Shown here: positions 14,139 through 21,550 of the stretch, in pieces | Layout: each line of letters starts with the position of its first letter | Numbering within the stretch: the stretch's first letter is position 1 | Source: Patescibacteria group bacterium | Lineage (GTDB): Bacteria; Patescibacteriota; Dojkabacteria; JAHIVN01 | DNA: 40,309 bases | Direction of reading: 5' to 3' | Assembly: GCA_018816645.1 (NCBI GenBank) | Contig: JAHIVN010000100.1 | Location: 1 to 40,309, forward strand | Position numbers and translations under genes: made by a program | The notes under the pieces: generated by a model | What the model was told of the DNA's origin: nothing | The model's input: the letters and a program-made list of their open reading frames with translations, nothing else | The model's database searches: none

Positions 14139-16412
14139 GTGCACAACTTATTTGGGAATCTAAAACTTATTGTACCCGCGTTACAAGCATTCTTCGGTCC
14201 GTTCTTAAAAACCTTGGGGCAATACAAGTTTGAACTGGCTACCATAGCAATTGTCTACATAGTCATCCTTCTTCTACTTTTCAACTCCCGGGAGCTAATA
14301 AAACTTTTTTATACAGAGATATTTTCAAAACGCATCAAGAGAGTATCCTATCAACTTGAAACCCAACCCGCGTCATCAAACATCCTAAAAAAAACTCTTT
14401 ATTTGCTTAAAATACTCACAAGAAGAATCTTCAACATCACTGCTCATACAGCCGATTCAGTAAAAGGGTATAAGGAAATGAAAGTACTAAACTATAGAAT
14501 TCGTCTACCCTATCTCTCTGTCCTTGCAGGTAAGTTTATTTTTGTAAACATTTTCTTTTTACTAGCGATCTTCTTGATAGCCAAAAAATATATTCTGATA
14601 TATCCCAACTTTACGGTTGTATATCCAACAGAGAACGAAGTCTGGGACAACTTCCGAAAGCCTATCGAAATAGTCTTTGAGGGGCCGATAAACAAGAATG
14701 ACCTCATCATAAATATGTCTCCCGAAACTGATGGCGAATGGGTCTTTGAGAAAAGTTTTTCTTTTCTTCCATTCTACAGAAAAGCCCTATTCTATCCTAA
14801 GGAAACTATCATGCCCGGCAACAAGGTTATGATCTACCTCACTGATTTGAACAATTATTTTGAATTGTATCCAAATGGTGAACATCTTATCACGCTGCAG
14901 TCATTGACTCTTCCCGAGATTGTTAGCATCACTCCGGCAGAGCAAGCCGTAGATGTCCCAGTAGAAGAGGACATCATCATTACTCTCAATCAAAACGACG
15001 GATACTATGTAGAATGGGATTTCGAGTTCAACCGAGATGTCAAATATCAACAAGTACGCGGGTACTCAAACGAGGTAAGGCTAAGGTTTGACGAACCACT
15101 GAAACAAGGTAAGGATTATGAACTGAAAGTGTACCTAGCTCCTGTAACTACAGACTTAGAAAGCGGAGAAATTTTGAAGCGTGGCAAAAAAAGCCTTGTC
15201 AAAACTATTAAATTTAAGACGGTCACCCCTCCCCTGATTGAATCTCTTTACCCCGAGGGAACTGGAATACTGCCAAATGACAAGATAAAAATCGTGTTTG
15301 ATCAGCCAATGGTCAAAGATTCTGTTGAGCAATTCTTTACGATAAAACCGGAGACAACCGGAGAGTTGATATGGGAAGACAAGAAAACTTTTGTATTTCA
15401 GCCAGCTTCCCTGAACAAGGAAACACACTATGAAGTTGAGCTGGCCAAGGGGATAAAAAGTCTCGCAGGCGGTCTCACCGAGGAGAAAATAACGTATGGT
15501 TTTGACACTATTGGAAAGGTGAAAGTCATCGGATGGATTCCCTACTACAACTCGTCTGGGATCAGTGTTTCAACAAATATAAATGTAACATTCGACCAGT
15601 CTGTTGATAAAGCTTCAGCCGAAAGCAACTTCTCAATAAGCCCTTCCATCAGTGGAAGTTACAGCTGGAACGGAAATACTATGATCTTCCATCCTTCAGC
15701 AAATTTGAAATATAGTACAACTTACACTGTTACTATTGCTGCCGGTATAAAAACAGTTAACGGTCTAGATTCAGCAGCTAACTTCACGATGCCTTTTACT
15801 ACAGAACATCAAACAATTATTCTAAATGTTCCACAGTATTATCAAACACATGCCTTCACATGCAATATTACAGCAGCAACAATGGCGCTCGGATACAAAG
15901 GAGTCTCGGCAAGTGAAATGTCCGTGTACAACGGAATTGCAAAAGACAGCACAGCCTGCAAAAAGGATGCAACAGGCAAAATAACAGTCTGGGGAAACCC
16001 GCATAGCGGATATGTCGGCAGCATCGATGGAACTGGGGACTGCGGTGGATACGGAGTTTACTGGGGCCCTGTATCGTCGTATATGAGCAGCCGCGGGGTT
16101 TCAAATCAAGTTTTCTCAGGATGGAGTGTTTCCACACTTGCTAAAGAGATAGAGAAAGGTCATCCCGCGGTTGTCTGGGGACAGAACGGCTGGTCATCTC
16201 CTTATGACAAATCCTGGGACACACCCGGTGGAACAAGAATTTATGCGATAAACGGGATGCACTCTGAGGTTGCTGTCGGCTTTATCGGCCCTTCAAGCAA
16301 TCCAACGCACATTATCACAAATGATCCTTGGAGAGGACGACGCACTCATACAGTAGCACAGTTTAATGTCTTCTGGAGTTATTTCGGCCATACTGGAATT
16401 GTTATATACTAA
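14139..16412 (+). CDS. membrane-anchored Ig-like repeat protein with C39-type peptidase domain
   Basis: The 757-residue product has two membrane segments (about 33-51 and 126-148) separated by a basic cytoplasmic loop. Three or four Big_5-like Ig domains follow (about 165-560; for example PPLIESLYPEGTGILPNDKI, and KVIGWIPYYNSSGISVSTNI with repeated FDQ/FNR strands). The C-terminal 190 residues are a papain-fold C39-like peptidase with HAFTCNITAATMAL (Cys575), GMHSEVAVGF (His708) and TNDPWRG (Asp729), a full catalytic triad. It probably projects the protease from the cell surface. The start is GTG at 14139, 61 nt after the deacetylase gene; the next in-frame ATG lies too far inside. Confidence 0.82.
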   Translation: MHNLFGNLKLIVPALQAFFGPFLKTLGQYKFELATIAIVYIVILLLLFNSRELIKLFYTEIFSKRIKRVSYQLETQPASSNILKKTLYLLKILTRRIFNITAHTADSVKGYKEMKVLNYRIRLPYLSVLAGKFIFVNIFFLLAIFLIAKKYILIYPNFTVVYPTENEVWDNFRKPIEIVFEGPINKNDLIINMSPETDGEWVFEKSFSFLPFYRKALFYPKETIMPGNKVMIYLTDLNNYFELYPNGEHLITLQSLTLPEIVSITPAEQAVDVPVEEDIIITLNQNDGYYVEWDFEFNRDVKYQQVRGYSNEVRLRFDEPLKQGKDYELKVYLAPVTTDLESGEILKRGKKSLVKTIKFKTVTPPLIESLYPEGTGILPNDKIKIVFDQPMVKDSVEQFFTIKPETTGELIWEDKKTFVFQPASLNKETHYEVELAKGIKSLAGGLTEEKITYGFDTIGKVKVIGWIPYYNSSGISVSTNINVTFDQSVDKASAESNFSISPSISGSYSWNGNTMIFHPSANLKYSTTYTVTIAAGIKTVNGLDSAANFTMPFTTEHQTIILNVPQYYQTHAFTCNITAATMALGYKGVSASEMSVYNGIAKDSTACKKDATGKITVWGNPHSGYVGSIDGTGDCGGYGVYWGPVSSYMSSRGVSNQVFSGWSVSTLAKEIEKGHPAVVWGQNGWSSPYDKSWDTPGGTRIYAINGMHSEVAVGFIGPSSNPTHIITNDPWRGRRTHTVAQFNVFWSYFGHTGIVIY

Positions 16413-16485
16413 GGCTTAAAGGCATAATTAAAACATAAAATATTAGATGGAGTTTTCACTAGTATTGGTTGCTTTCATTGGGGGT

Positions 16486-16558
16486 TTGGGGTGAGGCAAC
16501 TCCCTTTCTCTGTCTCCTGAACAAACTTTGTATCCTGTTGGAATTTGACTCACCCCAA
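16486..16558. repeat. long-loop perfect inverted repeat
   Basis: TTGGGGTGAG (16486-16495) and CTCACCCCAA (16549-16558) form a perfect 10-bp stem around 53 nt. It lies in the 231-nt gap between the C39 peptidase gene and the glycosyltransferase gene, next to a second hairpin. It may be part of a structured untranslated RNA. Confidence 0.5.
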
Positions 16559-16567
16559 CACTTTTTG

Positions 16568-16593
16568 CATACTTTTTAGTGATAAAAAGTATG
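16568..16593 (+). terminator. hairpin, possible terminator of the surface operon
   Basis: CATACTTTTT (16568-16577) and AAAAAGTATG (16584-16593) pair perfectly across a 6-nt loop. The stem is AT-rich and is followed by AGTTTTGG rather than a pure T-run, so termination is only moderately likely. Confidence 0.4.
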
Positions 16594-16643
16594 AGTTTTG
16601 GTTCTTTATAAAATGAACATGTTTCGTACAAACCTAGATTATT

Positions 16644-17909
16644 ATGAAGATTACCTTTTCCCTGCATAAATACTATTTTAAGATGAAGATGAAATTGAAA
16701 CATATAATTTCTACCTTTAATAGCAGCCAGCTATTCTTTTCAATGGGCAAGAAATGCTTAAAAGTGGCTCTATTTATTTTATTCTCAACACTCGTAGCAT
16801 TTTTCTGCTTTTATAAACTTAGTACTCCTTCGCTTGAACGCTGGGACGAACATACTAATTACAAAGTCGTTGAAGAGAGTCTGAGATCCACTGATCCTCT
16901 CGAATTAAAATATGAAGGTGAACCATTCCTTGAAAAAACCCCTCTTTGGTACTGGGCTTCAATGGTATCGGTGCAAATATTTGGCCTTAATAACTTCTCG
17001 ATAAGATTCATCAGTGCCATATCTGGATCTGCAGTTATACTACTCACATTCTACATCGGATGGAAGATGTTTTCCTACAAAGCTGGGCTTATCTCGGGAA
17101 TGGTACTACTGGCAACACGACAGCTCTTTGTGAAACATACTGAAATTTTTGCAACACACACTTTCAGATCCGCCAATCTGGATTCACTTCAAATTTTATT
17201 CATGCTTATAACATTTATTCTCTTTTACAAATTCTACAAAAATAAAAGGTGTCTCGGCTATCTATTCGCAGCAGGCATCTCAACAGGTTTGGGGTTTCTT
17301 ACCAAAGGTCCTCTTTCTCTTGTCCCACCAATCGTGTTCTTTACATTTCTGACCACCAATAGAAACTCCCTCAAATTAAAACCCTTCCAGATTATGAGAT
17401 TTTTCACTTTACACTTTTCACTCTTCATCATAGTTACCCTTCCATGGCACATTTGGATGTTTGTGATAAATGGAAACGAATTTGTAACACAGTACTTCAT
17501 CTACCATATTCTGGGTCGTGGCCTAACAGCGCTTGAAGGCCACCAGGAATCTGTTTTCTACTATGTGAAACTACTATTTCGAAAAGACTTCTTTTTCTCC
17601 GGAGAGATACTTTTAGCCTCCGTAATATTTTTAATATTAAAGTACAAGAGGAAAATATTCGTTGACTTTTCGCTGCTTAGCTGTTTAGCTGTCTGCTGTT
17701 TGCTACTTCTCACTGTTTCACTAGCACAAACCAAGCTTGCGTGGTACCTGTTACCTATCTACCCTTTCGCAGCACTTTTAATTGGAAAATTCTTCCATGA
17801 CATATGGAATGTTAAGAATAAATTATTAAGAATTATTGTAATTTCAATAGTTATACTTACATTGGGAAGCCAGACATTTTCTAATCTCTACATTATTCTC
17901 CAGCTTTAG
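16644..17909 (+). CDS. PMT/ArnT-family membrane glycosyltransferase
   Basis: This is a polyprenyl-phosphate-sugar-dependent glycosyltransferase of the dolichyl-phosphate-mannose/ArnT type (GT-C fold). The first loop carries SLERWDEHTNYKVV, with the acidic catalytic Asp-Glu, and KTPLWYWASM, the usual KPPLYYW-type motif. About ten membrane segments follow, with LTKGPLSLVPPIVFF and LPWHIWMFVINGNEF typical of the family. The 421 residues lack the large C-terminal soluble domain of ArnT. The acceptor is unknown; a surface protein or glycan is expected. The start may be internal: ATG 16683 or 16743 (MGKKCLKVALFILF) places the first helix nearer the N-terminus. Confidence 0.82.
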   Translation: MKITFSLHKYYFKMKMKLKHIISTFNSSQLFFSMGKKCLKVALFILFSTLVAFFCFYKLSTPSLERWDEHTNYKVVEESLRSTDPLELKYEGEPFLEKTPLWYWASMVSVQIFGLNNFSIRFISAISGSAVILLTFYIGWKMFSYKAGLISGMVLLATRQLFVKHTEIFATHTFRSANLDSLQILFMLITFILFYKFYKNKRCLGYLFAAGISTGLGFLTKGPLSLVPPIVFFTFLTTNRNSLKLKPFQIMRFFTLHFSLFIIVTLPWHIWMFVINGNEFVTQYFIYHILGRGLTALEGHQESVFYYVKLLFRKDFFFSGEILLASVIFLILKYKRKIFVDFSLLSCLAVCCLLLLTVSLAQTKLAWYLLPIYPFAALLIGKFFHDIWNVKNKLLRIIVISIVILTLGSQTFSNLYIILQL

Positions 17910-17916
17910 AATATTT

Positions 17917-17935
17917 ATGCGGCCCGTGGCCGCAT
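17917..17935. terminator. hairpin between convergent genes
   Basis: ATGCGGCC, a 3-nt loop CGT and GGCCGCAT form an 8-bp GC-rich stem between the glycosyltransferase stop (17909) and the merR-type stop (17964). There is no strong T-run on either side, but its position suggests a bidirectional terminator. Confidence 0.55.
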
Positions 17936-17963
17936 TCTACAGCTACTGCTTACGGAATACAGA

Positions 17964-18797
17964 TTACATTTTCAACGGTCTCTGCAGCTCAAAAACATGC
18001 TCTTCCTCGTCTGCAAAGCCATTTAACGAAGTTTTACGGTAAATCTCGCGATGCAGAATATCTGGATGCGGCTTTAGATTCTTTCTTCGCATAAAAGTTG
18101 CCAAGTGATTCCATAGCAATGAGTTGAATCTGCCGGATCCCTTATGAGTGTGAACAAACGCTTTATGGGAAGGAACAATACCCGATTGTAACTCATCGAT
18201 TATTTTACTATTGTCTAACAATCGTTTTACTGTATTTTGCTCCCCTTTAACCTTCAGCCCAATCTGCATCCTAGCTGCCTTCGGACGATAAGCTCTCTCA
18301 TAAAATGCCGTATAAAATGTTCCTTTGTCGGCTATCTTCTTTCCTACAATATCTCCCAGCTCCAAGCAATAATCTTTAATCCTCGCATAGGGTCCTTTTC
18401 TCTCAATATACAGAACAACATACCGTTTCACGAGTTTAATTCTTGGCTTGACCAGCAGATCCCCTGTTCCAAGATTGCGATAGTATTCCTCGATAGAATC
18501 TAGTTTCAATCGTAATTTCCTCAGCTCATTGCCTATCAGTTCCTGCTTGCTTTTAAACAAAGCTTTTAACGATCTAGAGTCTTTCAAAAATTCCTGAATA
18601 TCAGTAATTGAAAAGTCCAACTGCCGAAGTAAGGAAATTACCTGGAAATCGATTATCTGCCTGGGAACATAATATCTGTAACCATTATCTTCCACTTTAT
18701 ATGGTTCTAATATTCCCTTCTCGTCATACCAAACTATGGTTCTTTTGGTTGTACGAGCAAGCTTTGCAAATTCACCGGCTGAGAGCAGATTGGTCAT
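17964..18797 (-). CDS. MerR-family transcriptional regulator with GyrI-like effector domain
   Basis: The N-terminal winged helix (LLSAGEFAKLARTTKRTIVW then YDEKGILEP, with GYRYY) is the MerR DNA-binding domain. A long dimerisation helix (about residues 75-105) follows. The C-terminal half, from about 120, resembles the GyrI-like/effector-binding domain of BmrR and TipA relatives, which bind bulky organic ligands. No Cys cluster for metals is present. A TTG at 18854 would add 19 residues, but ATG 18797 places the MerR domain at the correct N-terminal position. An ACGTTACGT operator core lies 10 nt upstream, and the same core is found in two nearby promoters with 19-bp spacers, so it probably controls itself and both units. 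Confidence 0.85.
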   Translation of the reverse strand: MTNLLSAGEFAKLARTTKRTIVWYDEKGILEPYKVEDNGYRYYVPRQIIDFQVISLLRQLDFSITDIQEFLKDSRSLKALFKSKQELIGNELRKLRLKLDSIEEYYRNLGTGDLLVKPRIKLVKRYVVLYIERKGPYARIKDYCLELGDIVGKKIADKGTFYTAFYERAYRPKAARMQIGLKVKGEQNTVKRLLDNSKIIDELQSGIVPSHKAFVHTHKGSGRFNSLLWNHLATFMRRKNLKPHPDILHREIYRKTSLNGFADEEEHVFELQRPLKM

Positions 18798-18800
18798 AAT

Positions 18801-18832
18801 AGTATAACGTAACGTAATAGTACATTGTACAA
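18801..18832 (-). promoter_or_regulatory. operator copy in front of the MerR regulator
   Basis: On the minus strand TTGTAC (18832-18827), a 20-bp spacer containing ACGTTACGT (18815-18807), and TATACT (18806-18801) lie 3 nt before the ATG at 18797. The layout resembles a MerR-type promoter, but a start this close would be leaderless at best; it may be only an autoregulatory operator for a promoter further upstream. Confidence 0.55.
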
Positions 18833-18945
18833 CAAATGCGCAGTTAATGCACAAATAGCTTTATAGCTCTAAGGCTTCATGTCTTTCCCGTCTTCGCTTC
18901 TCATTATATTTGAGTTTTTACATTTGACATTTGAGATTCCTCACC

Positions 18946-18976
18946 TTGACTATAACGTTACGTCGTAGGATAGAAT
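18946..18976 (+). promoter_or_regulatory. MerR-type promoter of the SDR/transglutaminase unit
   Basis: TTGACT (18946-18951) and TAGAAT (18971-18976) are separated by 19 bp, the long spacer that MerR proteins correct by DNA distortion. The spacer contains ACGTTACGT (18955-18963), identical to the cores at 21454-21462 and upstream of the regulator gene. The expected start is near 18983, about 31 nt before the ATG. Confidence 0.75.
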
Positions 18977-19013
18977 TGTTAATAATCAGCTATTTAACTA
19001 TTATCATTTTCCA

Positions 19014-19805
19014 ATGAAAATCAAAGTCGCTTTAGTTACGGGGGCAGCAATGGGTTATAAAAAAGGAGGGCCTTCGATTGGAGGATCAATAGCCATCCAG
19101 CTCGCAAAAGATGGCTTCAAAGTAGTTGTTGTTGATGTGCTAAAAATGCGAGAAAAGACTGTTGAAATTATCAAAAAGAATGGAGGAGAAGCAATCTCTG
19201 TAAGGGCAAATGTTACAAAGAAGAAAGATATCCTAACTGCTCTGAATATCGCGAAAGAAAAGTTCGGAGGACTAACATGTCTTGTGAACTGTGTTGCACG
19301 CTACTCAGCCGGCATGGCAAATAATGTTGTGAAAACTTCGGAAGATGAGTGGAACAAAACATTGGACGTTAATCTGGGCGGATATTACAGATGTGCCAAA
19401 TATGCTATACCGTTAATTCTCAAATCCGGCGGAGGAACGACAATCAACATCTCCTCTCCTAAGGGAATCAGAGTCATCAGGAATTTTGCAGTTTATGCCG
19501 TTTCAAAAGCGGCTATTGAAGCTCTCACCAAAACACTTGCCATTGACTTTGCACCAAAAATAAGAACAAATTGCGTCAGTCCGGATTTTGTAAGAATTGA
19601 AAACTCTGAACGAGGTAGATCCAAAGAAGAACTAGAAAATTGGTACAAAGAAATTGCAAGAGATTACCCGATGGGAAGAGTCTGTGAAACACAGGAGGTG
19701 GCAAATGTAGTATCGTTCCTTGCTAGCGATAAAGCTTCATACATAAACGGAGAAACAATTTATGTTGACAGCGGGAAAACACATTCCGATCGTCATAACT
19801 TCTAA
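19014..19805 (+). CDS. short-chain dehydrogenase/reductase
   Basis: This is a classical SDR of 263 residues. The NAD(P)-binding start is VALVTGAAMGYKKGGPSIGG, a glycine motif lengthened by a few residues. Other marks are NCVA in place of NNAG, catalytic Ser at NISSPKG (147/148), and Tyr161 and Lys165 in YAVSK. The C-terminal SFLASDKASYINGETIYVDSG is typical of FabG-like SDRs. It is the first gene behind a MerR-type promoter and lies 11 nt from the transglutaminase-like gene. A carbonyl-reducing or ligand-detoxifying role is possible; the substrate is unknown. Confidence 0.88.
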   Translation: MKIKVALVTGAAMGYKKGGPSIGGSIAIQLAKDGFKVVVVDVLKMREKTVEIIKKNGGEAISVRANVTKKKDILTALNIAKEKFGGLTCLVNCVARYSAGMANNVVKTSEDEWNKTLDVNLGGYYRCAKYAIPLILKSGGGTTINISSPKGIRVIRNFAVYAVSKAAIEALTKTLAIDFAPKIRTNCVSPDFVRIENSERGRSKEELENWYKEIARDYPMGRVCETQEVANVVSFLASDKASYINGETIYVDSGKTHSDRHNF

Positions 19806-19816
19806 ATCACGACCAT

Positions 19817-20713
19817 ATGCAGAAATATAAAACAGCTCAAGTTCAGCAAAATCTTCAGAAACACTTCTTAAAGTTCAGTCCGTTCACCTACCCTGGATTC
19901 TACCAAGACTCGTTTGAATCACTTCCAAGTAATATTAATAAACTTGGATATCTGATCCGAAAGCAGATTATTCATCCAATTGTTCTCAGCAATCGAAATC
20001 TTAACCTCACCCATCATGGAGATATGAGTAAAATCCCCTGTTACAGACAAAGGGAAGAAGATAATTTTCAGACGGTTGGGGCAATGCTAACCGAACTTCA
20101 CAGAAGAGACGAACGTGGGATAATACTTGATCAAGCGGTTGAAGACAAGCTAATTCTATCCTGCAGAAATGTCGCAATTCTGACAGCTTCAATTCTAAAA
20201 TCTAAAGGAATTCCAGCAAGAGTCAGATCTGGGTTTGCTGGCTATGTTGCATTGTCTAAGGAGAGAAATGTCGACCATTGGATAAATCAGTACTGGGATA
20301 AGAAGAAGGGAAGATGGGTTACCATAGATATCGATGCCTGTAAAGAAAGTCTTATCTTTGACCCATTCGACATACCAAAAAAAGAATTTCACTTTGCCGC
20401 CGAAACTTGGCTTAGAGTAAGAAATAACAGCCTGGATGGTTCAAAATTTATACACTTCTCTGGTTACGGCGGTCTGCCTGCTATAGTAGAGGCCCTTTTC
20501 TTTGACTTTCACTGCCTTATGAATAATGAAATCATCTATGTTCATTTCCCTGCATATTTATATGGAAGATTGAATATGGCTTCACACGGAGAATGGGAAG
20601 AAATCGATGAACTAGCAACTCTTATGCTCGATCCTGATAAGAATTTTACACAGTTAAGAAACCTATGGAAGGAGAAAAGAAAGTTCAGGATTCTAAAAGG
20701 TGGTTTGCTTTAA
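19817..20713 (+). CDS. transglutaminase-like protein
   Basis: A 298-residue cytoplasmic protein with a transglutaminase/protease-like core. LSCRNVAILTASILKSKGIP carries Cys116, NVDHWINQYWD carries His154, and WVTIDIDAC carries Asp171, giving a complete Cys-His-Asp triad in the usual order. The PARVRSGFAGY strand between Cys and His is also typical. No signal peptide or membrane span is seen. It follows the SDR gene after 11 nt and shares its MerR-type promoter. Family members are amidases, peptidases or cross-linkers; the target is not evident. Confidence 0.8.
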   Translation: MQKYKTAQVQQNLQKHFLKFSPFTYPGFYQDSFESLPSNINKLGYLIRKQIIHPIVLSNRNLNLTHHGDMSKIPCYRQREEDNFQTVGAMLTELHRRDERGIILDQAVEDKLILSCRNVAILTASILKSKGIPARVRSGFAGYVALSKERNVDHWINQYWDKKKGRWVTIDIDACKESLIFDPFDIPKKEFHFAAETWLRVRNNSLDGSKFIHFSGYGGLPAIVEALFFDFHCLMNNEIIYVHFPAYLYGRLNMASHGEWEEIDELATLMLDPDKNFTQLRNLWKEKRKFRILKGGLL

Positions 20714-20758
20714 AGAAAGCTTATAATGTAGTTTAAATTACAACCACATCCCGACATT

Positions 20759-21373
20759 TCAAAGGAGGGTAAATTCTCTGAGTTTCACAAGCTCGACTCC
20801 TTCAAGCTTGTACAGGGAAAATCTGTCGACAATAAAAGACTCCCCTAAAAGAATATCTTCCCCCATTTTCTTTCTTGCATCCTTTGCCGATTTATAGTCC
20901 GCATCATCGTAAAGCAATGTAATATGCGGTGTATATTCAAGATGTTTTCTATCCGGAAAGTACTTATGTAATGCCTGAAATAACTTGGTTTCAAGCTCGA
21001 GAAATTCACTTCTTTTTGACAGCTTTAGAAAAAAAGTAAATGACTCTCCATGATCACCGATTCCTTCTATTTCAGTACTGAAACTATGCACTCCGTTTAC
21101 AGCTTCTTTGATCCTGTTGCTTATCTCCTCTTTTTCCACCTCACTATTAAAAGGTTTCACCAAGCTACAATGTGGCGCCAGATCAAACTCAAGGATCTTC
21201 CCGTCCCCTGAAACAAATAACTTTAAAGGATCGTCATCTACTGCTTTCGACTTCACTCTGTATAATATATTGCGAACGTTCTTCTTATATACATCCTCAA
21301 CAATTCTTTGCGATACATCCAAAATTTTACTTTTTAATTTCTCCGGGGGTGAAACTTGAAGTACATATACCAT
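20759..21373 (-). CDS. 2H phosphoesterase / 2'-5' RNA ligase-like protein
   Basis: The two active-site motifs of the 2H superfamily are present: APHCSLVKPF (His68, Ser70) and TPHITLLYDD (His150, Thr152), about 80 residues apart as in LigT and related cyclic phosphodiesterases. Length is 204 residues, normal for the family. Members hydrolyse 2',3'-cyclic or ADP-ribose-cyclic phosphates, or join RNA 2'-5'. It sits on the opposite strand between the transglutaminase-like and UvrA-like genes, with its start 72 nt from the -35 of the latter, so it may share or be unaffected by that regulation. Confidence 0.82.
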   Translation of the reverse strand: MVYVLQVSPPEKLKSKILDVSQRIVEDVYKKNVRNILYRVKSKAVDDDPLKLFVSGDGKILEFDLAPHCSLVKPFNSEVEKEEISNRIKEAVNGVHSFSTEIEGIGDHGESFTFFLKLSKRSEFLELETKLFQALHKYFPDRKHLEYTPHITLLYDDADYKSAKDARKKMGEDILLGESFIVDRFSLYKLEGVELVKLREFTLL

Positions 21374-21444
21374 CTTTTATAAGATCCAAGTTTAAGAAGT
21401 TAGTATAACACATTTACTTGTCTCTATGGAGTTGAATATCCCCC

Positions 21445-21475
21445 TTGACTACTACGTTACGTCATACCCTATAAT
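21445..21475 (+). promoter_or_regulatory. MerR-type promoter of the UvrA-like gene
   Basis: TTGACT (21445-21450) and a perfect TATAAT (21470-21475) are separated by 19 bp containing ACGTTACGT (21454-21462). This matches the SDR-unit promoter in -35, core, spacer length and position. The start near 21482 gives a leader of about 69 nt. Confidence 0.8.
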
Positions 21476-21493
21476 GCACATAGCTTGATAGTA

Positions 21494-21539
21494 GGATAGT
21501 TGAACAGCTAACTATCCAGCTATCCAACTATTTAACTAT
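21494..21539 (+). promoter_or_regulatory. leader with alternative hairpins before the UvrA-like gene
   Basis: GGATAGTT (21494-21501) pairs perfectly with AACTATCC (21510-21517). The overlapping ATAGTTG (21496-21502) can instead pair with CAACTAT (21525-21531), and a third AACTAT lies at 21534-21539. CAGCTATCCAACTAT (21517-21531) resembles CAGCTATTTAACTAT in the SDR leader (18987-19001). This may be a shared post-initiation control element. Confidence 0.45.
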
Positions 21540-21550
21540 ATCCTAATATA

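Noticed and set aside
16443-16703. 86-residue minus-strand open frame across the gap before the glycosyltransferase gene
   Set aside because: It runs through two perfect inverted repeats and overlaps the start of the glycosyltransferase gene. No family was recognised, so it is more likely a chance frame over structured non-coding sequence.
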